A stretch of 64,000 nt of DNA, taken from assembly GCF_001307805.1 (NCBI RefSeq), contig NZ_CP013862.1:434001-498000 (forward strand), read 5' to 3'. Of the stretch, positions 36,148 to 45,576 are shown piece after piece. This DNA is from Lentibacillus amyloliquefaciens. GTDB lineage: Bacteria; Bacillota; Bacilli; Bacillales; Amphibacillaceae. The stretch's first letter is position 1; the number at the start of each line of letters is the position of its first letter. The position numbers and the translations under genes are program-made. The notes under the pieces are model-generated. The model did no database searches. It had not been told where the DNA came from and worked only from the letters and a program-made list of their open reading frames with translations.

Positions 36148-36786
36148 ATGAACCAAGAAGACAAGGTGACTTACGGTGAATCTAATAATAAACAGACGAA
36201 ACGAAGGCAATGGGCAACTAAAATCAAGAGGATTTTTAAAATGAAACAAGATGACAAGACAACGTCAGGGAAGAATAAAGTAAAAATGTTGAGACAAACG
36301 CTGGAGATACTACCGTTTGTGCAAATTCATAATGACCATATTCTTTTGAAGAATGGCGTAATGGATATTCTCCAGATTCAAACGAAAAACATTCATGCTT
36401 TGAACGATACTGATTTGAATGTTTTATTGATGAACCGAACCCGTTTTTTACGAAGTTATTTCAGGTCCTATAAAGAGATCATTTTAAACTTTCCAGCGAA
36501 TACGGAAGCCCAGCGCACGTATTGGTTGAAGAAACGCGAACAGACAACCAGTCCTATTCGATTGGAATATATCGACCAAAAATTACTTGAGTTTGATTTC
36601 TTGGAGCGTGAACGTTCGAACCGTGAGTTTTTTATTTTTGTGTATGCCGACGATAAACAGGAACTGACTGACCGAAAAAATGATGCCATGCAAGGGATGC
36701 AACAGGCTTTTCCATTGACAGAATTAACACGAACGAAAAAGGAACAGATTCTGTTTCTATTAAACAATCAAAATACGAAATTATAG
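36148..36786 (+). CDS. Protein resembling the N-terminal domain of VirB4 ATPases
   Basis: About 212 residues. After a basic leader (KQTKRRQWATKIKRIFK), LEILPFVQIHNDHILLKNGVM then DILQIQTKNI and the NFPANTEAQRTYWLKKRE region look like the non-ATPase N-terminal domain of VirB4/TraE proteins. It sits immediately upstream of a full VirB4, so it is an additional copy of that domain rather than a split gene. ATG is preferred over a TTG touching the GGAGG site, though the spacing is then long. Confidence 0.5.
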   Translation: MNQEDKVTYGESNNKQTKRRQWATKIKRIFKMKQDDKTTSGKNKVKMLRQTLEILPFVQIHNDHILLKNGVMDILQIQTKNIHALNDTDLNVLLMNRTRFLRSYFRSYKEIILNFPANTEAQRTYWLKKREQTTSPIRLEYIDQKLLEFDFLERERSNREFFIFVYADDKQELTDRKNDAMQGMQQAFPLTELTRTKKEQILFLLNNQNTKL

Positions 36787-36800
36787 AAAGGATGGATACC

Positions 36801-38723
36801 ATGCAGATGAAACAATCAGGCAAACCGAAAGCACCTGAACTGGATAAAAGTTTTCTAACATCGATACAACCACAAGGCGGCATTCGTTTTAAAGACAAAA
36901 CCATCAAAAAAGGAGATGGCTATGAAGCGTGTATTCATGTTTTTGAATACCCGTCCAGCGTTGATGTGTTGTGGTTGGACAAAATCATGGCCATGTATGA
37001 TGTGACTGTTGTAACAGACGTGGCAACAATGAATCAGGATGAAACGGTGAGTGCGATTAATAAAAGCATGGTGGAACAGGATGTGCGGTTCAGAAGCTCC
37101 AAGCATGAATCTGAACGGATGGATGCGCAACGTGGTTATCAGGAGATGGAAGATCTGTATCGCCAGATTAGTGAAATGGGAGAGGTCATTAAGTTACTTC
37201 ATATTCGCTTGTTTGTGGCATCACCAACTGTATGGGAATTGGAAAAGAAAGTGGAACGGACCATGTCCAAATTACAATCATTCGGGTTTAAAGGCCAAAT
37301 CTTTTTGAATGAAACTTACTGGGAATGGCAGTCTTTATTCCTTCCCTATGAACAGCAGCTGGCATTTCCAAACAAACGGGAAGGAAAAGGAATGCCGGCC
37401 GTGACACTCGCATCAGGCTTGCCTTATCATTTCTCGGAATTAAATGATCGAACCGGCAGTTACTTAGGGACATCATTTACCGGAGGGAATGTGCTGTTTG
37501 ATCTCTTTCATAAGGATAAAATGAGACGCTTTTTTAATGCGGTGGTTGTCGGAAAAATGGGTGCCGGTAAGTCAACCACGCTAAAGAAATTATTGATGGA
37601 TAATGAAGCACGTGGCAATTTTATTCGAGGCTTTGATGTAACCGGTGAATTTAAGACACTTGTTCAGTCCGTGAATGGACACACGATTAGTCTTGATGGC
37701 AGCGATGGCGTCATCAATCCACTGCAAATCTTTCGTACAGAAGAAAATAGCAATTTGGAAAGGAATGAAGAAATCAGTTTTATGCAGCACATATCAAAGG
37801 TGGCAACCTTTTATATGTTTCTAGCTGGTAATCCGTCCTCTGAAGAAATAGAGGAATTTAAAAAGATGCTGCGTCTTTTTTATGATTCACTCGGGTTCAC
37901 GGATAAAATTCATACAACAGGTATTACGTCACTAGCTAATGAGGAATACCCCATTTTCAGTGACTTTTTAATGTTCATTCGTGATCAACTCTATGACAAT
38001 ACTGAGAAGCGCATCATTCGTTCAGAACTATCATCCACAAGAGTTAAGCGACTCGAAAAAATTGAATTGGTGATCGATAATCTGGTAAACAGTTTTGCTT
38101 ATTTATTTAATGGCCATACAACGATTCCTGACATTACAGATGAACAGGTTATTTTCTTTTCAATTCGTAATTTAACAGGACTCGAAAAAGGTGTGTTCAA
38201 CGCTCAAATGTTTAATACGCTGAACTTGATTTGGGATAACTTGATACAGGTTGGATCGTTGCAAAAACAGAAAATGTATGACGATGAAGCGTTCGATGTC
38301 GATGAAGCGACACGCTTTTTGGTCATGATTGATGAAGCTCATCGACTGGTCAACTCGGAAAATATGTTGGCGGTGAAGTTTTTGACGGACTTTGCACGTG
38401 AAGCAAGGAAGTATTTCGGGGGACTCATCCTGGCCAGCCAATCGATCCGTGATTTTGTGCCTGACCATTCCGACACGGACACGGTCACCAAAATACGGAC
38501 ATTATTTGAACTGACCCAATATAAATTTGTGATGCAGCAGGATTCCAATTCATTAGATACGTTGCGGACCGTTTTTGAAGGACAGCTGACGGATAGTGAG
38601 CTAGAACATGTCCCGCAATTACAACAAGGGGAATGTTTATTAAGTATTAGTGGTGTTGGCAATTTAATGCTCTCCATTGAAGCATCTGACGAAGAATTGC
38701 AATTGTTTGAGGGTGGTTTGTGA
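36801..38723 (+). CDS. VirB4-type ATPase of the secretion system
   Basis: About 640 residues. Walker A VVGKMGAGKST near residue 250, NPLQIF soon after as in VirB4/TraC proteins, Walker B FLVMIDEAHRLVN near 508, then LILASQSIRDF. The N-terminal 230 residues carry a typical VirB4 entry domain. An ATG nine bases earlier is too close to the AGAAAGG site. It energises assembly and substrate passage. The stop overlaps the next gene. Confidence 0.9.
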   Translation: MQMKQSGKPKAPELDKSFLTSIQPQGGIRFKDKTIKKGDGYEACIHVFEYPSSVDVLWLDKIMAMYDVTVVTDVATMNQDETVSAINKSMVEQDVRFRSSKHESERMDAQRGYQEMEDLYRQISEMGEVIKLLHIRLFVASPTVWELEKKVERTMSKLQSFGFKGQIFLNETYWEWQSLFLPYEQQLAFPNKREGKGMPAVTLASGLPYHFSELNDRTGSYLGTSFTGGNVLFDLFHKDKMRRFFNAVVVGKMGAGKSTTLKKLLMDNEARGNFIRGFDVTGEFKTLVQSVNGHTISLDGSDGVINPLQIFRTEENSNLERNEEISFMQHISKVATFYMFLAGNPSSEEIEEFKKMLRLFYDSLGFTDKIHTTGITSLANEEYPIFSDFLMFIRDQLYDNTEKRIIRSELSSTRVKRLEKIELVIDNLVNSFAYLFNGHTTIPDITDEQVIFFSIRNLTGLEKGVFNAQMFNTLNLIWDNLIQVGSLQKQKMYDDEAFDVDEATRFLVMIDEAHRLVNSENMLAVKFLTDFAREARKYFGGLILASQSIRDFVPDHSDTDTVTKIRTLFELTQYKFVMQQDSNSLDTLRTVFEGQLTDSELEHVPQLQQGECLLSISGVGNLMLSIEASDEELQLFEGGL

Positions 38724-39400
38724 TGGAAAAACGAATTCTTTATAAGTTTACATTCCTCATCATCGTTGCTCTGTTAATCATAGCCATGTATGTCTGGAAA
38801 TGGTCAACTGATGATGCAGAGCAGCAAAAACCAGAAGATTTATTCGATGCATCACAGCATGAAACAGAGCAACTACCAGCACTTCAGGAAGAAAAAATTG
38901 ATGAAGTATTAGGTACTAAACCTAATTCAAATGCAGATGAAACACAAAATGACACAGAAGATAAGGTTAACCAGCAAACGACTGAAGATCAACATGAAAC
39001 CACCTATCAAAAACAATTCGGTGAGAAAGCAGTCACCACTGCAAAGGAGCAAGCGAAAGAAGGGCTTGCTCTTTATTTAGCTCAAATCACCGACTGGGAT
39101 AAATGGGACGGGGTTGTAACAAACTCATTTCTGGAAGAAATCAAACAAGCTATTCCAGCAGTGAAGGAAGCAAATGTTGAACGGGGTATTGAATCCATTG
39201 AGCTGTTTGCTTCAGATACGTCACAGTCCAACAATATGGTATTCGGGGCATTTGCCACATGGCATGTCACATCAAATGGACGTGTAACCAATCAGCGAAC
39301 GCAGCTTTTTTACCTGACCATGGTGCAACAAAACGATCAATGGCTGGTGAACAACTTGGTAACCCCTGATGAAGGCATGGAAGGGAAGAAGGATAAATGA
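38723..39400 (+). CDS. Membrane-anchored transfer protein, VirB8/TcpC-like
   Basis: About 225 residues. One N-terminal membrane helix (FTFLIIVALLIIAMYVW), an acidic/Gln-rich linker of about 80 residues, and a C-terminal domain with NMVFGAFATWHVTSNGRV then TQLFYLTMVQQNDQWLVNNLV. The strand-rich end resembles the NTF2-like fold of VirB8/TcpC. Its place between VirB4 and the hydrolase supports this. The fold call is tentative. Confidence 0.55.
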   Translation: MEKRILYKFTFLIIVALLIIAMYVWKWSTDDAEQQKPEDLFDASQHETEQLPALQEEKIDEVLGTKPNSNADETQNDTEDKVNQQTTEDQHETTYQKQFGEKAVTTAKEQAKEGLALYLAQITDWDKWDGVVTNSFLEEIKQAIPAVKEANVERGIESIELFASDTSQSNNMVFGAFATWHVTSNGRVTNQRTQLFYLTMVQQNDQWLVNNLVTPDEGMEGKKDK

Positions 39401-40521
39401 AACATATTTGGGGTGCCGTAAAAGCCATTGGTAAGAAAAAAGCGATTGGATGGATAATTGGTCTTGTTGCAGCGAATATCATTCCCATAATGATTGGTTT
39501 AGTCTTAATGACCATCATGTTTGCGATCATCGGCGCATTAGGTGGGAGCGTTGACGAACAACAATCGAAACAAAACAATCCATCTGCCGGTTATGTATGC
39601 TCGGCAACAGGTGACATTAATCAAGAAAAATGGACGTCTGTTTTTCAGAACAAAGAACGTTCCGGTGCCTTAAAAGGTCATGGTGATGACATCATTAACC
39701 TGTCCGAAAAACGAGGCATTGATCCAGTCTTGTTTGCATCCATTGCCATGCATGAGACAGCCTGGGGAACATCAAATGCGGTTCAACAAAAAAATAACCC
39801 CGGCGGATTGATGAATCCTGACGGAAGTGGCCTATTTCAGTTTTCAACCTTAAAAGACGGATTAGAGTCCATGTCCCAAACATTATATAACCGTATCAAA
39901 GTTGATGGCCTGGTGACGATTGAACAATTAGGAAGTGTCTATGCACCGGTTGGTGCTGCAAATGACCCAAACAATTTAAACGAACATTGGGTGCCAACAA
40001 CGAAAGAGATCGCCCAAAAGCTGGGCGGATTAACGATGAATTGTGAACCATCTGACCAACCAAACATGGAACTCGTTGGTGATAAATCATGGATATCATC
40101 ACATACGAAAAGTATTACATCTGGCTTTGGTAATCGAAGTTGTGGTGGTTGTTCGTCATTTCATGCTGGCATAGATGTCGCATCCAGTGGTATTCGAGGA
40201 GCGCCGATCACAGCATTTGCGGATGGTGAAATTGTTATCAGTAAAGCAAACGGCACGACATTCCAATCAAGCAGCAGCAACATGGGAACAGGATATGGCT
40301 GGTATGTGGAAATTAAACATGACGACGGTTTAAGGACACGATATGGACACATGATGGAAAAAGGAAAGCCGGTGGGAACCAAAGTTAAAGCAGGTGATGT
40401 CATTGGGAAAGTTGGTTCAACGGGTGCATCAACCGGCGCTCATTTACATTTTGAAGTGATCATAAATGGCGAAAAAGTTGATCCGATGCCATACGTTAAG
40501 TCATTTTTAACCGGTGCATAG
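39397..40521 (+). CDS. Two-domain cell-wall hydrolase (glucosaminidase-like plus M23 peptidase), VirB1-like
   Basis: 374 residues. An N-terminal membrane helix (about 20-48), then a lysozyme/glucosaminidase-type domain near 80-210 with DPVLFASIAMHETAWGTS and NNPGGLMNPDG. A C-terminal M23 metallopeptidase carries HAGID near 256, RYGHM, and HLHFEV near 360, the zinc and catalytic residues. It opens the wall for the conjugation channel. The ATG overlaps the preceding stop. Confidence 0.85.
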   Translation: MKHIWGAVKAIGKKKAIGWIIGLVAANIIPIMIGLVLMTIMFAIIGALGGSVDEQQSKQNNPSAGYVCSATGDINQEKWTSVFQNKERSGALKGHGDDIINLSEKRGIDPVLFASIAMHETAWGTSNAVQQKNNPGGLMNPDGSGLFQFSTLKDGLESMSQTLYNRIKVDGLVTIEQLGSVYAPVGAANDPNNLNEHWVPTTKEIAQKLGGLTMNCEPSDQPNMELVGDKSWISSHTKSITSGFGNRSCGGCSSFHAGIDVASSGIRGAPITAFADGEIVISKANGTTFQSSSSNMGTGYGWYVEIKHDDGLRTRYGHMMEKGKPVGTKVKAGDVIGKVGSTGASTGAHLHFEVIINGEKVDPMPYVKSFLTGA

Positions 40522-40547
40522 TAACCAAGGAAGGGCGTGATGACCAG

Positions 40548-41603
40548 TTGAAAAATAAATTGAATCGTGGACGTGAAAACAAAGTCTATATCAGTCTATT
40601 GCTTATCGCCGGGCTTGCGTTTGGCGTTTTTTTTACGTCTAAAACGTGGATGTATGACGACAGTGTGATTGCCCAAACAGCATTTAATGAATCAATTGGC
40701 GGACTTAGTCAAACGACATTAACGCTCCGTGACTGGGAATATAACCCGAATAATGAATTGATGGAAGTGACATTGGAACGTAACCATACCGGCACAGATG
40801 CTGTCGAACCGACATTTTCGTTTTATGCAAAAGAACAAAATGAGAGTCAAAAATACAATGCAGAATTGGTGTACCAATCCGACAATAATATGGTTGTTCA
40901 GATTGAAAATGTCCCTGAATCCTTTCAAGTGATCGGGTTATTCGTGACGGAACATCGTGATCAAAACATCTTGAAACAAGCGTACAAAAAACAGTTGGAA
41001 AATAAAGGTGGTGAAACAACGGTGACCGATCAAGACATCAAAGAATCAGATTTACCTGAGCCGGAAGAAGTCATTATCGTTGGTGATTATCGAAAAATTG
41101 ATATCAATCAGTCTTTGGTGACGAAAACTGATAAGGGATATAAGAAAGAAAATATTATAGCTGATATGGAACGCACGAAACAAGAAATTACTACTATTAT
41201 TGAGGAGGATATACCATTTCAGGAAGATCTGATTACGACACTTAAAGAAGAGAAACAATCATTGAAACAAGACATGGCCTTCGAAACAAATGAGGAACAA
41301 GCTGACACAGAACGGGAGATTGAACAAAAGGATAAAGCCATCGAAGATGCGAAAGGTGAAATCGAAAAACTGAAGAAAAAGGTGAAGGATCTCCGGGATA
41401 AATATCAAAATCGTGAAGAAAAACTGAATACTTTAACGCAAAATAAGAATGACAATAAGCAACAAGAAAATGACAAAGTGGATGCCGATAATGCGAAAAG
41501 TAATCAACAAGATGCGAACAAAAACAAACAAGATAAGAACAATAGTAGCTCCAACAAGTCATCCAATGATAAGGAAAAATCCAACGAAAAGAATGATTAT
41601 TAA
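40548..41603 (+). CDS. Membrane-anchored protein with C-terminal coiled coil
   Basis: 351 residues from TTG, with GAAGGGCGTGATG upstream. A helix VYISLLLIAGLAFGVFF near the N-terminus, then a beta-rich domain (TLTLRDWEYNPNNELMEVTL), a Glu/Lys coiled coil from about 215 to 295, and an Asn/Lys/Ser-rich tail. It probably spans the wall outside the membrane. No family recognised beyond similar proteins of Gram-positive conjugative elements. Confidence 0.55.
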   Translation: MKNKLNRGRENKVYISLLLIAGLAFGVFFTSKTWMYDDSVIAQTAFNESIGGLSQTTLTLRDWEYNPNNELMEVTLERNHTGTDAVEPTFSFYAKEQNESQKYNAELVYQSDNNMVVQIENVPESFQVIGLFVTEHRDQNILKQAYKKQLENKGGETTVTDQDIKESDLPEPEEVIIVGDYRKIDINQSLVTKTDKGYKKENIIADMERTKQEITTIIEEDIPFQEDLITTLKEEKQSLKQDMAFETNEEQADTEREIEQKDKAIEDAKGEIEKLKKKVKDLRDKYQNREEKLNTLTQNKNDNKQQENDKVDADNAKSNQQDANKNKQDKNNSSSNKSSNDKEKSNEKNDY

Positions 41604-41605
41604 GT

Positions 41606-41885
41606 GATGAAAGTGTACGCCAAATGTACGCCAGCAAGGGCGCCAAGTGTACGCCATAAACTAAAAATATGACATGCACGGAAAAACTAGGCTCTGCCTA
41701 GTCCATCACGTTATGTGATGGCATTTTCCCCTTATCCTGTTCAACACTCCTTGGCTTGAAGTAGAGCATTTACTACTACACTGGTGCCTGGAAAAGTGGT
41801 GCTCATGATGGAACGAAAATAAAAGATAAAAATGCAGCTGCTGTGCAAACTGAGAGGACCAAAAGAATGGAAAGGATGATGACAA
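41606..41885. other. Candidate origin of transfer (oriT) with phased iterons and hairpins
   Basis: Between the last channel gene and the relaxosome genes. TGTACGCCA occurs at 41614-41622, 41625-41633 and 41648-41656, with a weaker AGGGCGCCA at 41637-41645, giving an 11-12 base period, one helical turn. Two perfect hairpins follow: CTAGGC-TCT-GCCTAG (41687-41701) and CCATCAC-N5-GTGATGG (41703-41721). There is no ORF. Ribbon-helix-helix and relaxase genes start directly downstream. The nick site cannot be placed by eye. Confidence 0.65.
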
Positions 41886-42218
41886 ATGGACTTAAAAATT
41901 CGTGATGTAGATGCAGGAGCCATGCAAGTATTAAAGGAAGTTGCAAGCAAACAAAACGTGTCACGGAATGAATTATTAAAGCGACACCTGGAAGATTTAG
42001 CGCAGTTTCAAGGCATTAAAAGCGCTGAAAAAGATTTAGATTTAACATTACGTAGCGTAGGTGATGCCCTAGAAATTACGTACAAACGGCTCCATCAATT
42101 AGAAAAACAATCCATGAAAATGTATTTGTTGTTAGCCACTGTGTTAGACATTGACCCTGAAGAAACAGATGACTATTTGGAAAACATGTTTAATGTAAAT
42201 GTAAAGGAGATGAATTAA
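41886..42218 (+). CDS. Ribbon-helix-helix relaxosome accessory protein 1
   Basis: 110 residues. MDLKIRDVDAGAMQVLKEVA then NVSRNELLKRHLEDLA is a ribbon-helix-helix pattern. The C-terminal half is helical (LEITYKRLHQLEKQSMKMYLLL). With AGGATGATGACAA upstream and its position between oriT and the relaxase, it likely binds the iterons and recruits the relaxase. Confidence 0.7.
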   Translation: MDLKIRDVDAGAMQVLKEVASKQNVSRNELLKRHLEDLAQFQGIKSAEKDLDLTLRSVGDALEITYKRLHQLEKQSMKMYLLLATVLDIDPEETDDYLENMFNVNVKEMN

Positions 42219-42219
42219 T

Positions 42220-42672
42220 TTGCGTACTACAAAACAACGTTTGCATGTTCGATTGGCGCCAGACATTGTTGAAAAGATACAGACCATTGCAAATGAAAAG
42301 CATGTATCTCAAACCGATGCCATTACAGAAGCAATTGATCATTACTTTGCAGAACGAGATGAAAAATATGTTGTGTTTCAAAACATGATCTCGGAATTAA
42401 TGGATGAAAAGTTCGCAGCTCTGCAAGAAAAGCTCCATCGTATTCAGGTTACCGGCAATGTGATTGATCGTGATACCAAAATTCTTCTAGAGTTTATGAA
42501 CCATTATTATTTGATTAATGAATTCAACGATTTGATTACGACTGAAAAATATAAAACAAATGGGATGCAGCAAGCAGAAGACTTAATTCAAAAACGTATC
42601 CATAAACATCGACAAAAGAAACTTGATTATGAAAAACGAAAAGCACAAAAGCATCAGGAAAGTGAGGCTTAA
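42220..42672 (+). CDS. Ribbon-helix-helix relaxosome accessory protein 2
   Basis: 150 residues from TTG. QRLHVRLAPDIVEKIQTIA then HVSQTDAITEAIDHYF is a clear ribbon-helix-helix DNA-binding module, followed by a long helical, basic C-terminus ending KAQKHQESEA. AAAGGAGATG precedes the TTG. It starts right after the first accessory gene and just before the relaxase, typical of MobC-like partners. Confidence 0.72.
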   Translation: MRTTKQRLHVRLAPDIVEKIQTIANEKHVSQTDAITEAIDHYFAERDEKYVVFQNMISELMDEKFAALQEKLHRIQVTGNVIDRDTKILLEFMNHYYLINEFNDLITTEKYKTNGMQQAEDLIQKRIHKHRQKKLDYEKRKAQKHQESEA

Positions 42673-42675
42673 AAT

Positions 42676-43920
42676 ATGAACAGTCCTGCGGTTGTGTTAC
42701 GAAGCAAATTTGTCACACCTGGGTCCAATGCGTTTAACGATTATATCAATTATATCGATCGGGAAGATGCCAAACGTCATATCCATGTTAATGAATCATC
42801 CAAGGAAACGGATAATTTTTATATTTTTCATGACTTCATGGATTATATGGATGATGAAGCAAAGCAAGGTCAATTGTTCACAAGCGATAACGATCAGTTA
42901 AATCAGAATGACAAGAAACTCTTGAAGCAGCAATTTCAAAAAGCACAACAAAATGAATCACCCATGTGGCAGGATGTCATTAGTTTTGATAATGAGTGGT
43001 TGGCAAAGCAAGGGCTTTATCATCCAGCAACCCATACGGTTGATGAAGTGAGCATGCGGAAGGTTGTCCGTGAAACAATGCATACGGTGTTGCAGGCAGA
43101 GGGCATGGAAAAATCGGCTATATGGACAGCATCGTTACACTACAATACGGACAATATTCACGTCCATATTGCTTCAACGGAAGCACATCCAACACGTGAG
43201 AAATTGAATGTTTTCGATAAGGAAACCCAAACATGGCATGAAGAATATCGTGCCAAACGTAAACCAAAGACACTGGATAAAATGAAATCCAAAGTGGCGA
43301 ACATGATACTGGATCGAACGAAAGAACGCAATAAAGTTGATGACCTTGTTCGTGGTACCGTTCATCATAAAAAAGAAAATGGTATTTCCTTGTCTGCTTA
43401 TCGCAAAACAAAAGAATTGTTTCAAGAAGCAATGGAGCATCTTCCATCGGATAAAAGACAATGGCAATATGGCTACCAATCGATTAATGATGCAAGACCG
43501 TATATTGATGAGGTTACGAATATTTATCTGCAGCAATTTCATGTAGAAGACATGAAACAGTTGCACCAACAATTGAATGAGGAAGTAAATGTGATGAAAG
43601 AAATGTATGGAGAGGGGAGTGATTACGACCAATATAAACAAACGAAATTGGATGATCTGAAGAAGCGTATGGGGAATGCAGTGCTGGTTGAGATGCGCGA
43701 GCATGATAAAGCGCAAAACGATAAATTGTTTCATCCGAAACAATTCAATAGATTCTATTCACTTTCAGCTCAAGAGGCATTTGCTGATCGACATCATACT
43801 GTTTATGCGTTCAATGCTTCCATGATGAAGTTAAGTAAAGCCATGCGTCGAACCTTTCATGACTATCAAAAAGACCGTAATTTGCAGGAGTTTGACCGTA
43901 TCATGGATGGCTATGAATAA
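42676..43920 (+). CDS. MobP-type (MobL) relaxase
   Basis: 414 residues. The start SPAVVLRSKFVTPGSNAFNDY then INYIDREDAKR is characteristic of the MobP2 relaxases of Gram-positive elements. The metal-binding histidines are in HYNTDNIHVHIA near residue 160. The C-terminal half is helical. It nicks oriT and is carried into the recipient on the 5' end. The catalytic Tyr is probably among the N-terminal YINYI tyrosines. Confidence 0.85.
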   Translation: MNSPAVVLRSKFVTPGSNAFNDYINYIDREDAKRHIHVNESSKETDNFYIFHDFMDYMDDEAKQGQLFTSDNDQLNQNDKKLLKQQFQKAQQNESPMWQDVISFDNEWLAKQGLYHPATHTVDEVSMRKVVRETMHTVLQAEGMEKSAIWTASLHYNTDNIHVHIASTEAHPTREKLNVFDKETQTWHEEYRAKRKPKTLDKMKSKVANMILDRTKERNKVDDLVRGTVHHKKENGISLSAYRKTKELFQEAMEHLPSDKRQWQYGYQSINDARPYIDEVTNIYLQQFHVEDMKQLHQQLNEEVNVMKEMYGEGSDYDQYKQTKLDDLKKRMGNAVLVEMREHDKAQNDKLFHPKQFNRFYSLSAQEAFADRHHTVYAFNASMMKLSKAMRRTFHDYQKDRNLQEFDRIMDGYE

Positions 43921-43940
43921 ACAAAAAGGTGGTGGTATGA

Positions 43941-44019
43941 ATGGATAATCTTCTATTCTTACTTATTATGATGTTGATTGTTCTAATTATTTTCCCAATG
44001 CTTATTAAATATATTAAGA
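43941..44019 (+). pseudogene. N-terminal fragment of a membrane-anchored Mrr-type nuclease, cut by the IS4-family element
   Basis: ATG with GGTGGTATGA upstream, reading MDNLLFLLIMMLIVLIIFPM then LIKYIKN before running into the insertion sequence. If the element and one 5-base target copy are removed, this frame joins exactly to the nuclease ORF at 45577 via KKKKRFNLMKKSG. So this was the membrane anchor of that protein. Confidence 0.75.
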
Positions 44020-45551
44020 ACTCAACTTTCGCAGACTGAAATAGGCAGGTAAACCTTGATATAGTTCGGCAGCCCCGCTATCCATTGTTGTAGTTGACTT
44101 TTGATGAGTTGCTGTACTTTCTTATTAGTCTTTTTCAAGGCATCTTCAAGAAGTTCGATTAGCTGCTGTAACGCTACAGCCCAATCGAGATCATTAACCT
44201 CATCACATAGTTCATAAAATATGCCGCCCAATGTCCGATTATCTGTACTGCAGCGATTTTGCCATGACAGTACAATATATCTTGCAAACACAATGGTCGT
44301 GTGGCTGATAAGAGCGTCATAGGAGCGGCTCTGGAACTCCTTTTGAAGTTTTAAAAGAGACTTTGTCGTTTTGAAGAAAACTTCAATATCCCAGCGCATG
44401 CCGTAAATTCGGATGATTTCCTGGTCACTCAAGGTACAGTCTGTACTTAAAATCGCTAGCCAATCACTTTTCTTATTCCGGTTGCGGACAAAGACGACCT
44501 TAACAGGCACACCATTGGCCTGTGTCGTATGGATGGAGCGTAAAATACCTCTTTTCCCATCGGTTGGTGTAGCCAAGCGGTATAGCTGATCCAAGCTAAC
44601 ACGCTTGCCATCTACAAGGTAACGCTGCTTTAGTTTTTTGACCATGCCAATCACGTCAAGACCTTGTTCTGTTAGGTCTTTAATGAGGGGCTGTTGTGTA
44701 AACCATGAATCCATCAGCACATAGGAGGCATCAATGCCGGCTTTCGTTGCCCGTGCAATCATACCCGGAATTTGTTCCGGAGCTGCTTGTAACGCTTCTC
44801 GTCGGCGCTTGTAGCCGGAACTGCGTTTATCAATGCTTTCAGAAATACCGTTGATCTTACTTTTTTTCGAACTCAATAACGAAAAATCAACGGGCAGGAA
44901 TGTAGCACCATCAGACCAGCCCAGTGTCAACATACGAAACCCTTTATAGAAACGCATTTTCTGTGATGCGTGATCAAAGCAGCGCGCCAAAAGCTCCACG
45001 TGTTTGCTTCGGTTCCGGTCATAAGATGAATCATCTAAAATGAAAACCTTCGGGCGGTCATGACGCGTCAGCTTTGATACCTTCCCAATCGTATAAGCAA
45101 CGAGTGAAAGCAGAAACCGACGCCAATTGAACGTTGATTGGTTCAGGAATCGATAAACGGTATCCTTGGCTGGAACATCCGCGGCTTTCTTGCTTTCCAG
45201 CGTCCGGAACCAGTTTTTATTTTCAAAGATCAAACTAAAGATTAGCTGGAAAATATAAGCACACGAAAAGCCAAAAGATTTTGTAATACCTGCGTTGCGT
45301 AAATGTTTTAATACATTTAATTCTTTAATTGTCGATTTTATTTCATTTGGCAGTTGATTATTTAGGTTGTTTTTCGCTATCATAGCAGTAGACACCTCTT
45401 CTGTTTTGGTAGTGATTCTGGATAAATCAACTATACCAAAAGTTGAGGTGTTTTTTCATGTTTTAACCTAAAGTCAAGCACTATATGTCAGATCCAACAA
45501 GCGCTGATGGGTGTTGAATCTACTGTAATTTTCTTGGTGCGAAAGTTGAGT
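44020..45551. mobile_element. Complete IS4-family insertion sequence, 1532 bp
   Basis: Perfect 14-base inverted ends, ACTCAACTTTCGCA at 44020-44033 and its complement at 45538-45551. TAAGA lies directly outside each end (44015-44019 and 45552-45556), a 5-base target duplication. It holds one transposase on the minus strand and a stem (ACCTC...GAGGT) near 45,395-45,455. Confidence 0.88.
44022..45395 (-). CDS. IS4-family transposase
   Basis: 457 residues. DDE motifs: FILDDSSYDRNRS near residue 118, VLMDSWFTQQPL near 225, and the Y-x2-R-x3-E-x6-K signature in YGMRWDIEVFFKTTKS near 340. The stop codon lies inside the left inverted repeat. The frame is intact, so the element may be active. A truncated relative is present at 55.3 kb. 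Confidence 0.92.
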   Translation of the reverse strand: MSTAMIAKNNLNNQLPNEIKSTIKELNVLKHLRNAGITKSFGFSCAYIFQLIFSLIFENKNWFRTLESKKAADVPAKDTVYRFLNQSTFNWRRFLLSLVAYTIGKVSKLTRHDRPKVFILDDSSYDRNRSKHVELLARCFDHASQKMRFYKGFRMLTLGWSDGATFLPVDFSLLSSKKSKINGISESIDKRSSGYKRRREALQAAPEQIPGMIARATKAGIDASYVLMDSWFTQQPLIKDLTEQGLDVIGMVKKLKQRYLVDGKRVSLDQLYRLATPTDGKRGILRSIHTTQANGVPVKVVFVRNRNKKSDWLAILSTDCTLSDQEIIRIYGMRWDIEVFFKTTKSLLKLQKEFQSRSYDALISHTTIVFARYIVLSWQNRCSTDNRTLGGIFYELCDEVNDLDWAVALQQLIELLEDALKKTNKKVQQLIKSQLQQWIAGLPNYIKVYLPISVCES

Positions 45552-45576
45552 TAAGAAGAAAAAACGGTTTAACCTG

